Shown here in pieces: positions 33,319 to 45,737 of a stretch of 64,000 nucleotides of DNA. Made by a program: the position numbers and the translations under genes. This stretch comes from Castanea sativa (Eukaryota; Streptophyta; Magnoliopsida; Fagales; Fagaceae): positions 26,545,503-26,609,502 of the forward strand of contig NC_134016.1 in NCBI RefSeq assembly GCF_040712315.1, given 5' to 3'. The notes beneath the pieces are model-generated. The model ran no database searches and was not told the DNA's origin. It saw only the letters and a list, made by a program, of their open reading frames with translations. The first letter of the stretch is position 1. The number at the start of each line of letters is the position of its first letter.

Positions 33319-35397
33319 TGCTTTTTAGGGTACCTCTTTTTTTGGGTAAGTAGTGTAGAGTCGCCACTTTTTTTTATACAAAAAAATAAGAAAAAATAAA
33401 TACCAAATACATGACTGAATTGTTCTTCTTATTGATTGAATAATAAAATACATAATTGAAAAAAAAATTGAAACTTACATGGCTTTGTGTCCTAGTTACA
33501 AACTACCCAAAATAAATAAAGATAAAGACTAGATCTATTTAGCCAAAAACCTAAATCCAGAGGTTAGGTTACAGAATGGGAAGGTGTTAGGCACCCATTC
33601 CGCTCAAACAGAGTCTGGTCTTCTAGACTCTTGTGACCAATGTACCATTTTTATGCATGTCATGAATGATATGTTGACCATGTGAAAAACATAATTACAT
33701 AAGTCTATTTTATGAATGAAATCTCTCCTTATGAAAAGAATCAGATGTATTTTAGTTAGTAAAAAAATGGATTTTTATTTGAAAAATATCAGATTTGTTT
33801 TGTAGTATGTAGGAAAAAATGGTTTTTGAAGATGAAAATTCAGATATATTTTGTGATGATAAAAAAAAATGATATTTTTTTGATAAAAAAATCAAATCTG
33901 TTTTTATGTTGTAAAAGAATAAAAAAGTTTTTTAAGAAAAGACTTTCACTCATAATTTAAATTTATGCAACATGAAACAAATAAAACAAGGTTTTATCTT
34001 TTCCATTATTTCAAAGATCTGCATGTATTAAAAATTCATATTTGTATCTTGAGATAGATACAACTCAGTTTTGATTTGAAAAAAATTTAAATCTGCATCT
34101 AAGGAAGATATGGACTCCTTTTTATTTTGAAAAAAAAATCAGATCTACATCTAAGAAAGATGCAGATCCGTTTTATATTAAGAAAAATTAAGATCTACAT
34201 CTAAGAAAGATGCAGATCCGTTTTATTTTAAGAAAAAAAGTTGACTACATGCAAATCTTTAAAATTAAGAAATCAAGATCACATTTTCATGAACTAAACT
34301 GATCATGGTAAAATATGAATAACTGAAACAATTAAACATGCATCATCAGGATAAAATAAAATAAAAATTAAATTTAAAAAAAAAAAGCATAAAAGCAAAA
34401 GGGTTAGAGAACAACCTTTTGTATGAGCACTCTTCGTTCTTGAAATGATGTTTTAGGGTTCAAAGAAATTTGTTCAATTCTCTTTGAAACCTAAAAACCC
34501 TAATTTAGGCAGCAACATTCAGAGAAGGGATCAGAAAATATGAGTGATTTGAGAGCCTAAAATGTATGCCTCCAAGAATGTAGCAAAAAATTGTGCTGAA
34601 TTATGAGATTCAGACTCTATTTATAGAGGTTAGAGGATTCTAAAAAATAGGTATGGACGATTAGGGTTTGAATCCATACGCATCCTTTTGTTAAAAGGTC
34701 GAAAAGGGTGTGTTTTATTGTCACCTGAAGGCTGTTGGGCCAAAGCCCAACAAAGTGCAATTCGGCACTTTTAGAGTGCGTTCGGCACTCCAAATGTGCC
34801 GAATTGGCTCTTAGAGGCCGAACGCGCTTTCGTGTTTGGGTGCCATTTGGACTCCTCTTCTAGGGTTTTTTTGGTCATTTTCTAGATAATTCAGGCTTTT
34901 TAAGAACAATTATCTTATGGATAAATCCCTTAAAATAAATCTCAATAAAGTTCAAATTATCCACAATTTTATTGTTATCCAATCATCCATTTTATTCCTA
35001 TGCATGCATCCCTATCTTAAACACTAATTACCAACCAATCACAAAATTATTTAATTAATTTTAATTGTTTGACCAATCAGAATTAATTTAAATTAATCAT
35101 GTGTGGTCGACTCTTCCTAGACAATGCATATGGACCGTGCAAACTTCATCATGCGATATCTTTCGATCCGATGGTCTGATTTAAAAACCGGAAACACCGT
35201 TGTGACCATTAGAATCTCAAGATCATTTTCATGATATGTAATGAAAGACATGATACATGTAATGCAAAGACAAATTGGTGCATGTAATGCAAGAGCAAAT
35301 TGATGCATTTGATGCAATTATGATTTTTGGAGTACATGGATAGTCATTCGAGTCATTCTCCTTGATTAAATCATGGGTGCAAAATCGAGTGTTTACA
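33319..35397 (-). mobile_element. Large solo LTR, antisense, inside element D
   Basis: On the - strand it runs TGTAAACACTCGATTTTGCA ... CCTAAAAAGCA, with TG...CA ends. The opening words and the GGAATGGGTGCC-type stretch (33580-33605) are familiar from plant gypsy LTRs. Element D coding-like sequence stops at its left edge and resumes at its right edge. I could not find a convincing 5-bp target duplication, so the exact ends are provisional. Confidence 0.6.
34088..34240. repeat. Three 50-bp tandem units in the antisense LTR
   Basis: AGATCTACATCTAAGAAAGA starts at 34141 and 34191. A more diverged unit (AAATCTGCATCTAAGGAAGA) starts near 34088. Confidence 0.8.
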
Positions 35398-35839
35398 ATA
35401 GTAGAGACTATTAAAGAAGAAATTATAGAGGAAATTGTCAACGATATTGATGAAGTCAAGTTAGATGATTGCAATTTTCAAGCTCCTTTTATTTTGGTTG
35501 TAAGCGACACACCAAAGTTTATTGATTTTATTGGGGTTGGTAGATTTGATTCAATTGTCAGTTCTTATTTAGTAAATCTCTACAATTACATGAATACTAA
35601 GAAAAAAGAAATTCAAGTTGATTTGTTTATTCCATTGATGAGTTGCAAGTATGGAAAGAAAATTACATGAATACTAAGGAAAAAGATATTCAAGTTGGTT
35701 TGTTTATTCCATTGATGAGTTGCAAGTATGGAGTGAAAATCAAGGGGCTCAAGCATTTGAAATATTTGTTTCTTTGGAGCAGAAGATTTTAGATTTCAAA
35801 GATGAACTCAAGAACGAGTTTGTTTCAAGTGGAGGGGTC
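35398..35839 (+). pseudogene. Element D coding remnant after the nested LTR
   Basis: An acidic, Glu/Ile-rich reading (VETIKEEIIEEIVNDIDEVK) continues the Glu-rich segment of 33120-33300. Next comes ILVVSDTPKFIDFIGVGRFD, and then a duplicated segment: TTGATTTGTTTATTCCATTG at 35619, and again near 35696 in a nearly identical form. It ends at the purine tract before the 3' LTR. I cannot assign a function. Confidence 0.5.
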
Positions 35840-36319
35840 TGATGTAGGACATAATTGATTATTTAATTATTTTAATTTATGAATTGTGGTATTTAATTTG
35901 TAATTTTCGTTATTTTAGGTTTAGGTTTATTATTTCCTTATTTTTAAGTGCTTTTAATTCTTTTTAGGTCAAATTTAGTTCATGTTATAGTTAGGTATTA
36001 ATTAGGAATTATTTTAGAATATATTTTCTTGTCTGTCAAGTTTTACAGAGCCCTTAAATAGACCCCTTTTTTAAAAACAATTATTCAATCAATAAAATTC
36101 AAACTTTTGTCTTTCTATTTTCTAGTGGATTCTAGACCCTTTTTCCTTGTGGGTTCAAGGACCCTTGTGGGTTCAAGAACCCTTGTGAATCCAAGGACCC
36201 TTGTGGATTCAAGGAACTCTCGTGAATTCAAGGTTATTTTCAAAAGAAAACGTGTTTTGTTTTTTATTTTTCTAGAAGTAGGTGTGTTCTACTTCTTAAC
36301 GCTTTAACATCCCACATCA
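35840..36319 (+). repeat. 3' LTR of element D
   Basis: 480 bp, TGATGTAGG...CCCACATCA. It contains a short run of GTGGGTTCAAGG/ACCCTTGTG units (36145-36230) that is expanded relative to the 5' LTR. Confidence 0.82.
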
Positions 36320-36872
36320 CCCACCTCCTACCACCACCAACAACCCACAAACCCACCCAACCCACCGCCATTGTTTTCCATCCACCACCACACAAATCAC
36401 AAAAAATAATACTCATACGCCATAGCAGATCCACTCACACCATCAAAATCTCCAACACCACAACAAATTCTTTTAAAATAAAATAAAATAATCACCACAA
36501 CAAATTACCCCATAAACCCACAAAAGCTAAACATCAAATTCCAAGCCCAAAAAGCACATCTCAACCCAATTAAAATGCAAATCACATCTGAAATTGAAGC
36601 TCTAATATTGTTGTTGGGCCTCCACCATCTCTGACATCACTACGTGAAGAAAAAAGAAAGAAAGATGAAGAAGAATAAGAAGTTGAGAGAAGAAACCAAT
36701 GTGATTGCCATAACCGCGTGAAGAAAGAAAGAGAGAATAAAAAGAATAAGAAAATTAGAGAAGAAACCAGAGTAAAGAAGAAAGAAAGAAAGAAAAGAAA
36801 AAAGAAGAAAGAGAAGAAGCTAAGAGTAAAGAAACCAGTGTGAAGAAGAAAAGAAAAAAAGAAAAGAAAAAT
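36320..36872. other. CCA-rich then purine-rich low-complexity sequence
   Basis: 36320-36400 is rich in CCACC words. 36640-36870 is almost pure A/G (GAAGAAA...). The long - strand open frame here is a by-product of that composition. Confidence 0.6.
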
Positions 36873-37035
36873 GGTCCAGTTAATGTGTGCCCTAGGGCAC
36901 ACGTTAACCCATCCCTTTTTGGAAAAAATATTATCAGGAATTGAAAAAGCTGTCAAAACTTTTTCAATTTTCAAGAAAAATTTTCCAAAAATGATAAATT
37001 ATTGTGTGCCCTTAGGGCACACATTAGCAAAATCC
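36873..37035. mobile_element. Short MITE with hairpin ends, copy 1
   Basis: The ends carry GTGTGCCCTAGGGCACACG on the left and GTGTGCCCTTAGGGCACAC on the right. Each is a palindrome, and together they form the terminal inverted repeat GG...TTAATGTGTGCCC. The middle has a second inverted pair (GGAAAAAATATT / AAAAATTTTCC). The flanks are A/G-rich, so the target duplication is ambiguous. Confidence 0.75.
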
Positions 37036-39370
37036 AAAGAAAAAAATGAGAAAGAGAAAGAAAGAAGGAAGCTTCAGTTGAGGAAAAAAAAAAGTGAAGA
37101 AGAAAAAGAGAAAAAGACCGTTGGACCACATGTGTGATTTAACCATAAGTCCCACATATTACCAAATATATACAATAATGTGCTGATATCTCAATTTTCA
37201 TAACTCGGAAACTCTTAAAACATGTTCTCAATTCTCGTCATTCTAACTCTTTTTTTTTTTTTTTGAGTTTTGAGTTATGAAAATTCAACTAAAAAATTAA
37301 ACCAAAAATCAAATTTTTAGGTGGAACCTACATATTTTGAATTTTCGATAATGGAAATTGAGTTTTTCTTCTTACTTCTTTTTTTTTTCTTTTTTTTTAA
37401 TGTAAAATACTTTTAGAAAAACCAAAACTACGTCTTTTTTGGGAACTTAACCTCAAATCATATAATTTTTATATTGATGATATCATTAGTGAGTTTAGAA
37501 TTATGTAAACTTAAGAACTATGTAGTATTATTTAACTTCTGTGTTTGAGTATTCTGTTATTTTTTACATTTAATATTTCTTTTTTTCTTTTTTTTGATGA
37601 AAAAATACAGTTCAACTCTTAATCCAATCAACCCGACCCCCTTTCAACTCGTTTAGAAGAACTTATTTTTTACTCAAACCCATTTGACAGATCTACATTC
37701 AATCATATCAAGCATCAATGGAAATTTTAACACTAAAAAATGTTAAGCGTGTTCATCACACATCCAAAATCATTATGCAAATTCTCATACCATGATCATG
37801 GTCCATTCCCCACATACATGTTCATCAGGTCTCATCACATTGCATATCATCATTTTATCCATTTATTAAAAATAATTCATTCAACTCAGTGACAAAAAAG
37901 TTAGAACATCAAATAATGAAAAATGAAAATATGACCTTTTTTGTGCTTTTTGCCATTGACATTTGCCAATTGTCCAAAGAATCACATCAAAAACAAATAT
38001 AACTTTGGTAACAATATAAAATTTGAAACTATAGGAAGGAAAAAAAATTACAGAAAATTTAGAGAGTAATTTGTAGAGAAAAATTGAGAACTTCGAAAAA
38101 AACGTAATAAAGCTACTAGCACTCATTTCTTCCGGGAAAAAAATAAATAAATAAATAAATAAAAAGTGAAGCTTCTGGCACTCAAAAGTTTTTTTTTTTT
38201 TTTTTTTTGAGCAACTTCTATCACTCAAAGTTGTCAGTTCTGTCGGCCAATAAACCTACCTATAAGAAAAAGAATAGTCGAGACTCGAGAGACCCGTTCT
38301 TAACGTCTCTCGCAATATCTGGGGCCGTTCCACTTTCGCCGTTCCAAATAGATTTTGCCTGTTCAATCACTCGTAATTGTAGAAATTATTAGGTACACCC
38401 GAGCACATTTAATGTGATCTTTTGTTTTTTTGAAGCAATGTGGTCTTTTTTTAACATCTAACTAATAAAATGTTATAATTTATACAAATGTGATATTTTT
38501 TAATATTTTTTATTTTTTATTTTTTGTACTGATTAAAAAACTCACGCATATATTTACATAAATAACATTACCTTATCGGTTAAAGAACCATATCAATAGT
38601 CTTCCTAATGTAAATTATAATTTCTCCCATTTGGGTTGCGAATCCGCATCCAAACTTGGAAATCCGTGTAACAAGAATTAGCCTCAATAACCTTTTTGGT
38701 TAATGAGAAATTTTAGGTGAACGAAAGTCAGAAGGTCTTATGTAAAAGAATAAAACGACAGAGTTGCAAACTATTTTATAAAAAAAAATGTTGTGCTAGA
38801 TGGTGGTTATTGAAAAGTAGATATTGACTCCAGCGATGAGCTGAAACGAGAGCTAATATAAATTTGCTATGTTAATAATTTGTAAAATTTTTGTAAAAAT
38901 ATTTTTCCTATAGCGTTACTTTTTTCCAATATTTTCCTCTTCTCCAATTTAAGGCCACCATTGAAATCTTTTTTTGTTCTCACCATAACAGCTAGTAACA
39001 TCTTGCTATGCAAATATTGTAAACATAGTATTACTCATTTTTAATAACCACACATGAGAAAATTTAGGACAACTTCAATATGGCAAATTGCAATTAGTGA
39101 AGTAAATGGTGAAGTTAAGTAAAAATAAGAGACAATCACCCACAATCTATCGCATCAAAATTGGGGCAATTAGAACACTCATATCAGTCCATTTGTCCAT
39201 GTATAATAGTATAAGAGGTAAATTTTGCACATCTAACTCTAAAAATCACCCACATCAATCCATGTAAATTTGTGTAAATTGAAATTATTGCTACAATAAA
39301 CAGTGTAAATATACATAGCTACTATGTACAAGCAATTTTTTTTTAATACTTCTTTATTCATATATACAAC

Positions 39371-39421
<51 letters not shown>

Positions 39422-39655
39422 GGTTCAAGAGAGTAATAAAAACAATTTCTAAAAATAATATTTTGATAAAATAGAGTGTAAGATAGATAATCTAACGTGA
39501 GAGTTTTTAAAAATGATTTTGTAAAATAAAAAAAAAGTAAACTTGGATGCTAAAATAAACAGAAAAACAAAAAATTGCACAAGTTAATGCAAATGAACAT
39601 ATAAAACAAATGAACGTGGCAATTAGACAATTACTATGACAAAAAGAGTTGTGAT
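37036..39655. other. Non-coding, AT-rich, with microsatellites
   Basis: There is an inverted pair around ATAACTC/GAGTTAT (37190-37290), long T runs (37250, 38190), and a (GA)n run at 39378-39417. A less AT-rich stretch at 38215-38390 has a 61-codon frame with no recognisable domain. No gene can be supported. Confidence 0.5.
39378..39417. repeat. (GA)n microsatellite
   Basis: A run of about 20 GA units preceded by an A run. Confidence 0.9.
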
Positions 39656-40255
39656 TAGAGCATTGGTATTAATCGTTCTATTCCAAATGTCATTTAAACA
39701 CACTATTTTATAATACACCCTGCATCACATTTCTATTTTAATCTTCAACACATAAAAATAATATATTTAACCAATTAAAACATTTATTTTACTCCACAGT
39801 TCATAAACCCAATAAAAAATTATTTCACAACCCAAATTCACTTATAACCACTGATCACTATGACCACAACCCAAATCCAACCAAATTTGCAACAAAAATA
39901 ATCTCAATAACCAACCAAAATCACACCAAAAAAAAAAACACTTGAGGAAATTAAATAAACCCACCACCACTAGAAGAAATAAAATCAGCCAACCCACCAA
40001 CCACCAGCCAAAATCAACCTAAGTCCCACATCGTAAACCCACCAAAATCAACCCATGACCAAGACAACTCAGATTGACAATGGGCGAGAAGGCAAGACGG
40101 CAGGCAAAGGCAGCGATGGTAGTGGCAACAAGAGGTTGCAAGTTTGTTTAAGAGAGAGAGAGAGAGAGAATAAAAAAATAAAGAAAAAGTTTTAGCATTT
40201 CATGCACACAATTTGACTAATAGAACAATATTGTTCATCAATGCCAATTTTTTTA
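39656..40255. mobile_element. Probable long MITE (GAGCATTGGTATT family)
   Basis: The left side has AGAGCATTGGTATTAAT and the right side ATTGTTCATCAATGCCAAT, partly inverted. The middle has CCACAACCC-type words and an AG-rich run (40151-40168). Sequences starting GAGCAT and ending in CCAATGC recur at 40409, 44990 and 54790. Exact ends are not fixed. Confidence 0.4.
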
Positions 40256-40626
40256 GCATTTAACATATGTGATGTAGTTGGTTTTTTGGTGTTTAGTGTG
40301 CTAAAATTTTAGCATTTATGCTTGTGGTCTTGGAGCATTCATAGTAAAGGAGGTATAATAGCAAAAAAGTCATTTTAGTTCTCAAAACCTCATAAACCAA
40401 GCTTTATTAGAGCATCTACATTGGTGGAGGCAAAAATTTAGCTATTTAGCACCTACAAAAGTCATTTGATCTATTTTAACTTACCATTTCACAACTCACT
40501 CCACATCAATGTTCTTATTTTCCCATCAAAGTTAAACGCTATTCAGTTATTTATTATTATTATTTTTCTCTCTCTTATTCTTTGTCTCTCTCTTCTTCTT
40601 TGTTTCTTCTCCCTCTCTTCAACCTG

Positions 40627-42799
40627 TGTTAGGGTACTCTTTTTTTTACACCTAATTTTATTTAAGTACCACCTATTTATTTTCAAATACCACTAATAAG
40701 TTATTGGGTTTTCTCAAATATTTTTTGCTCTATTATTATGTTAATCACAATTATTTCACATCTCGTTATCTAAATTGGGTCATGATATAAACTATCACAA
40801 AAAGGCCAAAAAACTCATATTTATCCAATTTTATTATCATTATTTAGCTAAGCTCAAAACCAGCCCTATGAGCCCAATACACACATCCTATTCTATTTAA
40901 AGCCCAAGAATACTTATTTTCGGCAATATTTGAAAAGCTCATGATTGAAGTCCATGGCAAAACAATTTTATCAATGGAATTCAAATCCATAATCAAAGCT
41001 CATGGTTTAAACCCATGGCAATTTATTTATCCAAAGCCCAATTCTCATTGGCAACATCAAAGCCCAATTTTCATTAACAATATCAAAGCCCAATTCACAC
41101 TGGCAATATTTAAAACCCAATTCTCATTAGCAATATCAAAGCCCAATTCTCATTGGCAATATCAAAAGCCTAACTTACGTTGACACTATTTCAACCATAT
41201 TATAAACCCATGAAATTTATATCAGAACCTATGGTTACTATTTATCTTATACATTCTTAATATTTATTTCCAAAACTCATGATAATTATTCTCCTTATTA
41301 TGATTATCTATAAAAAAAATAAAATAAAATAAAATAAAACCCATGAAAATATCACGTTAATCCACTATAGTGGTTGTTACTATATTTTATTCGAAACCCA
41401 TGGATATTGTCTCTATCTAAAGGGGAAAAATTGGGGAAAAGTGGTTTGGAGGGCATAATGGGGTGTCCAGTAGAAGTTTCCAGCAGATGCATCAATGGTT
41501 GACACTTGGCTTGGAGTGTCAACCAACCCTCTTGAGCTCTGATCCTAGTGGCAGCAGGCAAGATCTGTAATCCTCATACTTGCTCTAATCCTATTGGATG
41601 AAATTAATCTCCAAAACCCAGCATTTAATGCCTAGATTAGGAGCATCTCAGCCTCCAGCTACATTCCCCAAATAAGCAAAACACCCAAAAAGCAAGTCTC
41701 ACCATTTTGGGCCAAATCTCAGTAAAGATATTCTAGGCTTTTGTTGCTGTCAAACCTGGTCCTTTCTATATTTTGCTAATCAATCCCTTAAGTTTCACTA
41801 TAAAAGAGAACTACCATCAACTCATGGAAGACAACAATCTTATCATAAAATTCCTCACCCATCATTCTATTTTCAACCCATAAGTCAGTCCCTTAGTTCA
41901 GAAACTAGCCTTTAGCCCATAAATTCTCATATACACTTACCGATAAACATCACATTCCATCTTCTCAAAAAATCCCAACACCTTAAAATAGTCATAAACA
42001 GCCCCTCTTTACACCATACCCGAAAATGGCTAAACACCACTTCATTTCTCTTCCATATTTCCATATATTCACTCATACTTTCCACAAAATCATTTCCATC
42101 ACTTACTATACATACATATTCATCATTATGGGCATGATATGGCACATGGAGATCTTGTTTAATCATTTGTTGCACTAGATGGACACACACTCTCTCTCTC
42201 TCCCTTCATTCCATCATATTTTTTCCTCTGTTATTTGTAATTATAAAGCCTTTAATCTTTGTCTATTGTTATTATGATGAAAGCCATAATGTTTTTGGAT
42301 ACTATGGAAATTTTCCCTTATGTTGACTTAATACTAATAAGGAAAACATATGATTTTTACTATGTAAACACACTTATTAACCTGTCAGACGTCTATTGCT
42401 GGAGGTCTGTCATATTCACTACTGGACCGTTTTTCCTCTTGTGTACTTGTTATAATAAGCCCACTTTTATATTAACCAACTATGGAGGAAATTCATAATT
42501 TTTACTATGCAAATACATTTATTGGTTTTCCAAACATCTACTGTTGGACGTTTCTCTCGCTTACCACTAGACTATTATTTAAGCACTTGTTGTGATGGGT
42601 CATCCTTTGTGCTAGCTTATCTTTACCGGATGTATTTTTTGGGCCTTATTATAATATTTGTTGGATGCAACCTAGACCTTGAGCAAAATGGGTCTTTCAC
42701 ACTTCACCAATAGCCTTTAGGCCATGTTTCAAGCATAAAGTCGAGTCTCAGTCTTGACTTCCCTAACACCATATGAGCGACGAAAAAACACCCTTAACA
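40627..42799 (+). mobile_element. Solo LTR, 2.2 kb, with 5-bp duplication
   Basis: It starts TGTTAGGGTACTC and ends CCCTTAACA, a near-perfect inverted end pair. ACCTG flanks it at 40622-40626 and 42800-42804. A TATAAAAG box lies at 41799-41806, about 1 kb before the 3' end. A 26-bp minisatellite occupies 41033-41190. It has no ORF of its own; the size suggests a gypsy LTR. Confidence 0.85.
41033..41190. repeat. 26-27 bp minisatellite in the solo LTR
   Basis: Six units start at 41033, 41059, 41085, 41112, 41138 and 41165, each close to AAAGCCCAATTCTCATTGGC followed by AATATC. Confidence 0.9.
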
Positions 42800-43530
42800 A
42801 CCTGCAACCACCATCACAGCACAACTAGGCCACAACCAACATCACAGCACAACCAAACCACAACCACCATCACGTCAACCTCAAGCTCAACCAAAAAACC
42901 AGCAAAAAAAAAAAACTAAACTAAAAAAATCCAAAATTCTCACCCTTAAAATACCCAAGCCAAGAGCACACAATACACAAAATTAGTTTTCTCAAAACCC
43001 AAATATGCAATCCAAAACCCACAATTCCTAAAAACCATAACCACCAAACCAATTTCAGCAACCCACACACCAACCCATACAGCTACCCACACCAACCCAC
43101 ATAGCAACTATACACCAAGACCCCAGCAACCCACCCACAAACCTAGAGACAGAGTGTAGGTGAGGGAAGAGGAGTACCAACCGTTTCGACATTGAGATCC
43201 TCATTGAAACCACCCATGAACCCAATTGTTGCCAAGCCTAGTCTTACCATTTTGGCACTGAGATCCTCACCAAAACCATCAACACCGTCGATTTCTCCAT
43301 GGAGGAAGAGAGGAAAAAAAAAAAGAGAGGAGAAAAGCTGAAAAGGAAATAGGAAAGAAATTTTTTTGGGCTACAGTGCTACAAGAAGAAGCCGAAGAGA
43401 GTAAATATTATTTAATTGAAGTAACAAATGAAATATTAATATTTTCTTATAGTTTGAGCTACAATGCACAGCTAAAGATGGATGTACATTATAGCTAAGA
43501 AGCAAAAAATTATTGCTTTAACTCCACCAA

Positions 43531-45737
43531 TGCAACCCCAATTTTGTTATTTGTGGTGCTACAAATAGCAATTTAGCTTTTTAGTACCAGTAATACTAAT
43601 GCTTTTAGTGGTGCTATAGTTAAAAATTTTGACAAATTAGCTACAGGTAAACTACCATCTTTAGTGGTCTATTATAGCAACAAAGTGATAAGTAAAAATA
43701 TTGTTTATTCAATTTCTCTCTCTTCTCTCATTAATATATATATTCTCTCCTCTCCTTGGGGCCTCCCTTTTCTCCCTCTCAACGTTCTGAGTTTGTGAGT
43801 TTTGTTGCTGGTGGATCGTTGAGATCAGCATTTTGGGTTCTTAGTGTTGGTGGTGGGTCATTTTTGGGTTGAGATTAGGTTGGGGTGGGCTATTGCTAGG
43901 GTGGATCCGTTGGTCCATGGTGGTGGTTATGAGTTGTTGCTGGGGTGGGTTCGTTGGTGGTGGTGGTGGTGGGGTGTTGAACTTGAGTTGAGATTGTGGT
44001 AGGAGATTGTGGGTTGCTGGTGGTGGATGTGAATGATGGTTGTTGGGGGTGGTGGGTTGAACTATTATTGTTTATGGTGTGTAGGTGCTTTTTCATGGTA
44101 TGCAGGCTTGACATTTTGGTCACAAAATATTAACATATTTCAAGACCCCAGATGGGGAAGAGGCCAGGAAACTCCAGGAGAAGGTCTATTGCTTTCAAGT
44201 ATAATATCAAGGTCTTCATGTTTTAAATTACTTTAATTGAATTTTTTTTGGTGGTAAGGAGTTAATCAAATTTTATTTCAATTGGAAGAGTAAGATGACT
44301 GGGTTTTGTGATGGTGGTGGAAGAGGAAAGTGGCTAGGTTATGCAATTGTGATGGTGGTTTTTGGTGATGGTTGGGTTGTGGTTTTGTTTTTTTTGTTTT
44401 TGGGTGAGTTGTGGCTGGTGGAGCAATAGTGGAGGTGGTTGTGACTAATTGCTAATGGTTTTTGTAGTGGTTTTTTAAAAATTATTTTAATATATTGTTT
44501 ATATTATTTTAAACGAAGTGGTAAAAAAATTAAACATTTGATATAGGGTATATTGCAAATAAGGTCTTAGAAATAAGAACTTAATCAAAAAGATGAATTT
44601 TAGAGTTACCATGTGGGCCTATGAGTTGTTATATAAGACCACTATAAGACCAAGCATTCACAGTAAGGTTTTTAAAAAAAATATTAACAACTCAAAATTT
44701 TACTTTATTTATTTTAACAACTCATTTTATAATACACCAAATATCAAAAGTTTTATTTTAACAAATAACACGTTAAAATAATATAAATAAATAAATAAAA
44801 CAAATATAATAAACACTACACATGGATAGACTTTAAAAAAGAGAAAAAGAAAGAGAGAGAAACTAATTTAATAATAAGAAAAGAAAGATAAAATAATTTA
44901 ATATTTGTAGCAACTTGCTACAAAGAGCTGCCAGTAATAACAACCCACTGTAACAAGTTGGTAAAATATTTTAAATTTAGCAACATTAGAGCATCACCAT
45001 CAAGTATGCCAAATGTCAAATATTTGGCATTTGACACACCAAACACCAAAAAACCTCTGACATGAGATGTTCTAAATGCTAAACGTTTTGGCATGAATGA
45101 ACACTACAATTCTAAATATACAACTATACAGATAGAAATGCTAAAACTTTTTAATATTTATTTATTCTACTTTTCTCTCTCTGCTCTCACCAATGAACCA
45201 TCTGATTACTCTCTCAACCTCTCTTCCTCTCCACCAATCCTCCCAATCGGACATTGACAAGATCAAGAACCTAATCCACGCTAGCGTCCAATCAAGCTCT
45301 GCCACCTTCTGATCTCTCCTCTGAACTCGCTGCCAATTACTCCTCTAGTCTCACTAGTGTCGCCGATCTTAGTCTCAAAATTGCCGCTAATCTCAAACTC
45401 ACTAGTGCTGTCGTTGATCTCAGTCTCAACATTGTCATTAGTCTCACCAAACGACTCTTGCCAAGCCGCCATCCTCATCCAGCTGCTATTAATCGCCGAA
45501 CCTCCTCTCCCTAAGTCACCACTGATTCTCCCAACCTCCTCTCCTCAAGATCTCGGTCATGGTAGTTGTGGTTTTTTTTTTTTTTGGTGTGTAGCAGTGG
45601 TTGATATTGGTAGTCGGTGGTTGATTTTGTGGGGTGGGTATTGGTTGTGAGCTGTGGTGGGGTGATCTGTGGGTGGTGGTGTTTTAATGTGTAGGAGTTT
45701 TTTTTAGATTATTTTAATATGTTGTATATATTATTTT
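43531..45737. other. Non-coding, MITE-like debris
   Basis: GGTGG-rich sequence (43800-44060), TGCTAAA/TTTAGCA words and a GAGCATCACCATCAAG start at about 44990 resemble the MITE family above. A small stem (GCCAAAT...ATTTGGC) lies near 45008-45030. No ORF is convincing. Confidence 0.4.

Larger units (their letters stand above)
31522..36319 (+). mobile_element. Element D: non-autonomous Ty3/gypsy-like element with nested insertions
   Basis: Two related LTRs (31522-32589 and 35840-36319) begin TGATGT and end ACATCA/GCATCA. A tRNA-Met-like primer site (TTAACATCAGAGCC) follows the first, and a purine tract (GTGGAGGGGTC) precedes the second. The interior is only about 1.2 kb of its own sequence, with a decayed gag and no pol. 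A MITE lies in the 5' LTR, and a 2.1-kb antisense solo LTR lies in the interior. No clear target duplication remains at the outer ends. Confidence 0.78.
40409..43530. mobile_element. Probable MITE interrupted by a solo LTR
   Basis: The left end GAGCATCTACATTGGTGGAG and the right part CTCCACCAATGCAACCCC are inverted partners. Between them, outside the solo LTR, lie pyrimidine-rich and CCACAACC-rich sequence and a GCTACAATGCACAGCTAAAG palindromic stretch. The solo LTR at 40627-42799 splits it. Confidence 0.5.

Noticed and set aside
36582..36974. 130-codon Phe/Ser-rich - strand frame
   Set aside because: It reads a long A/G tract on the other strand; composition alone explains it.
38207..38392. 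61-codon frame in a less AT-rich patch, considered as an organelle DNA insert or small gene
   Set aside because: I could not match it to any organelle gene or domain, and it has no supporting signals.
43896..44123. Thr/His/Pro-rich - strand frame
   Set aside because: Product of GGTGGT low-complexity sequence; no start context or family likeness.
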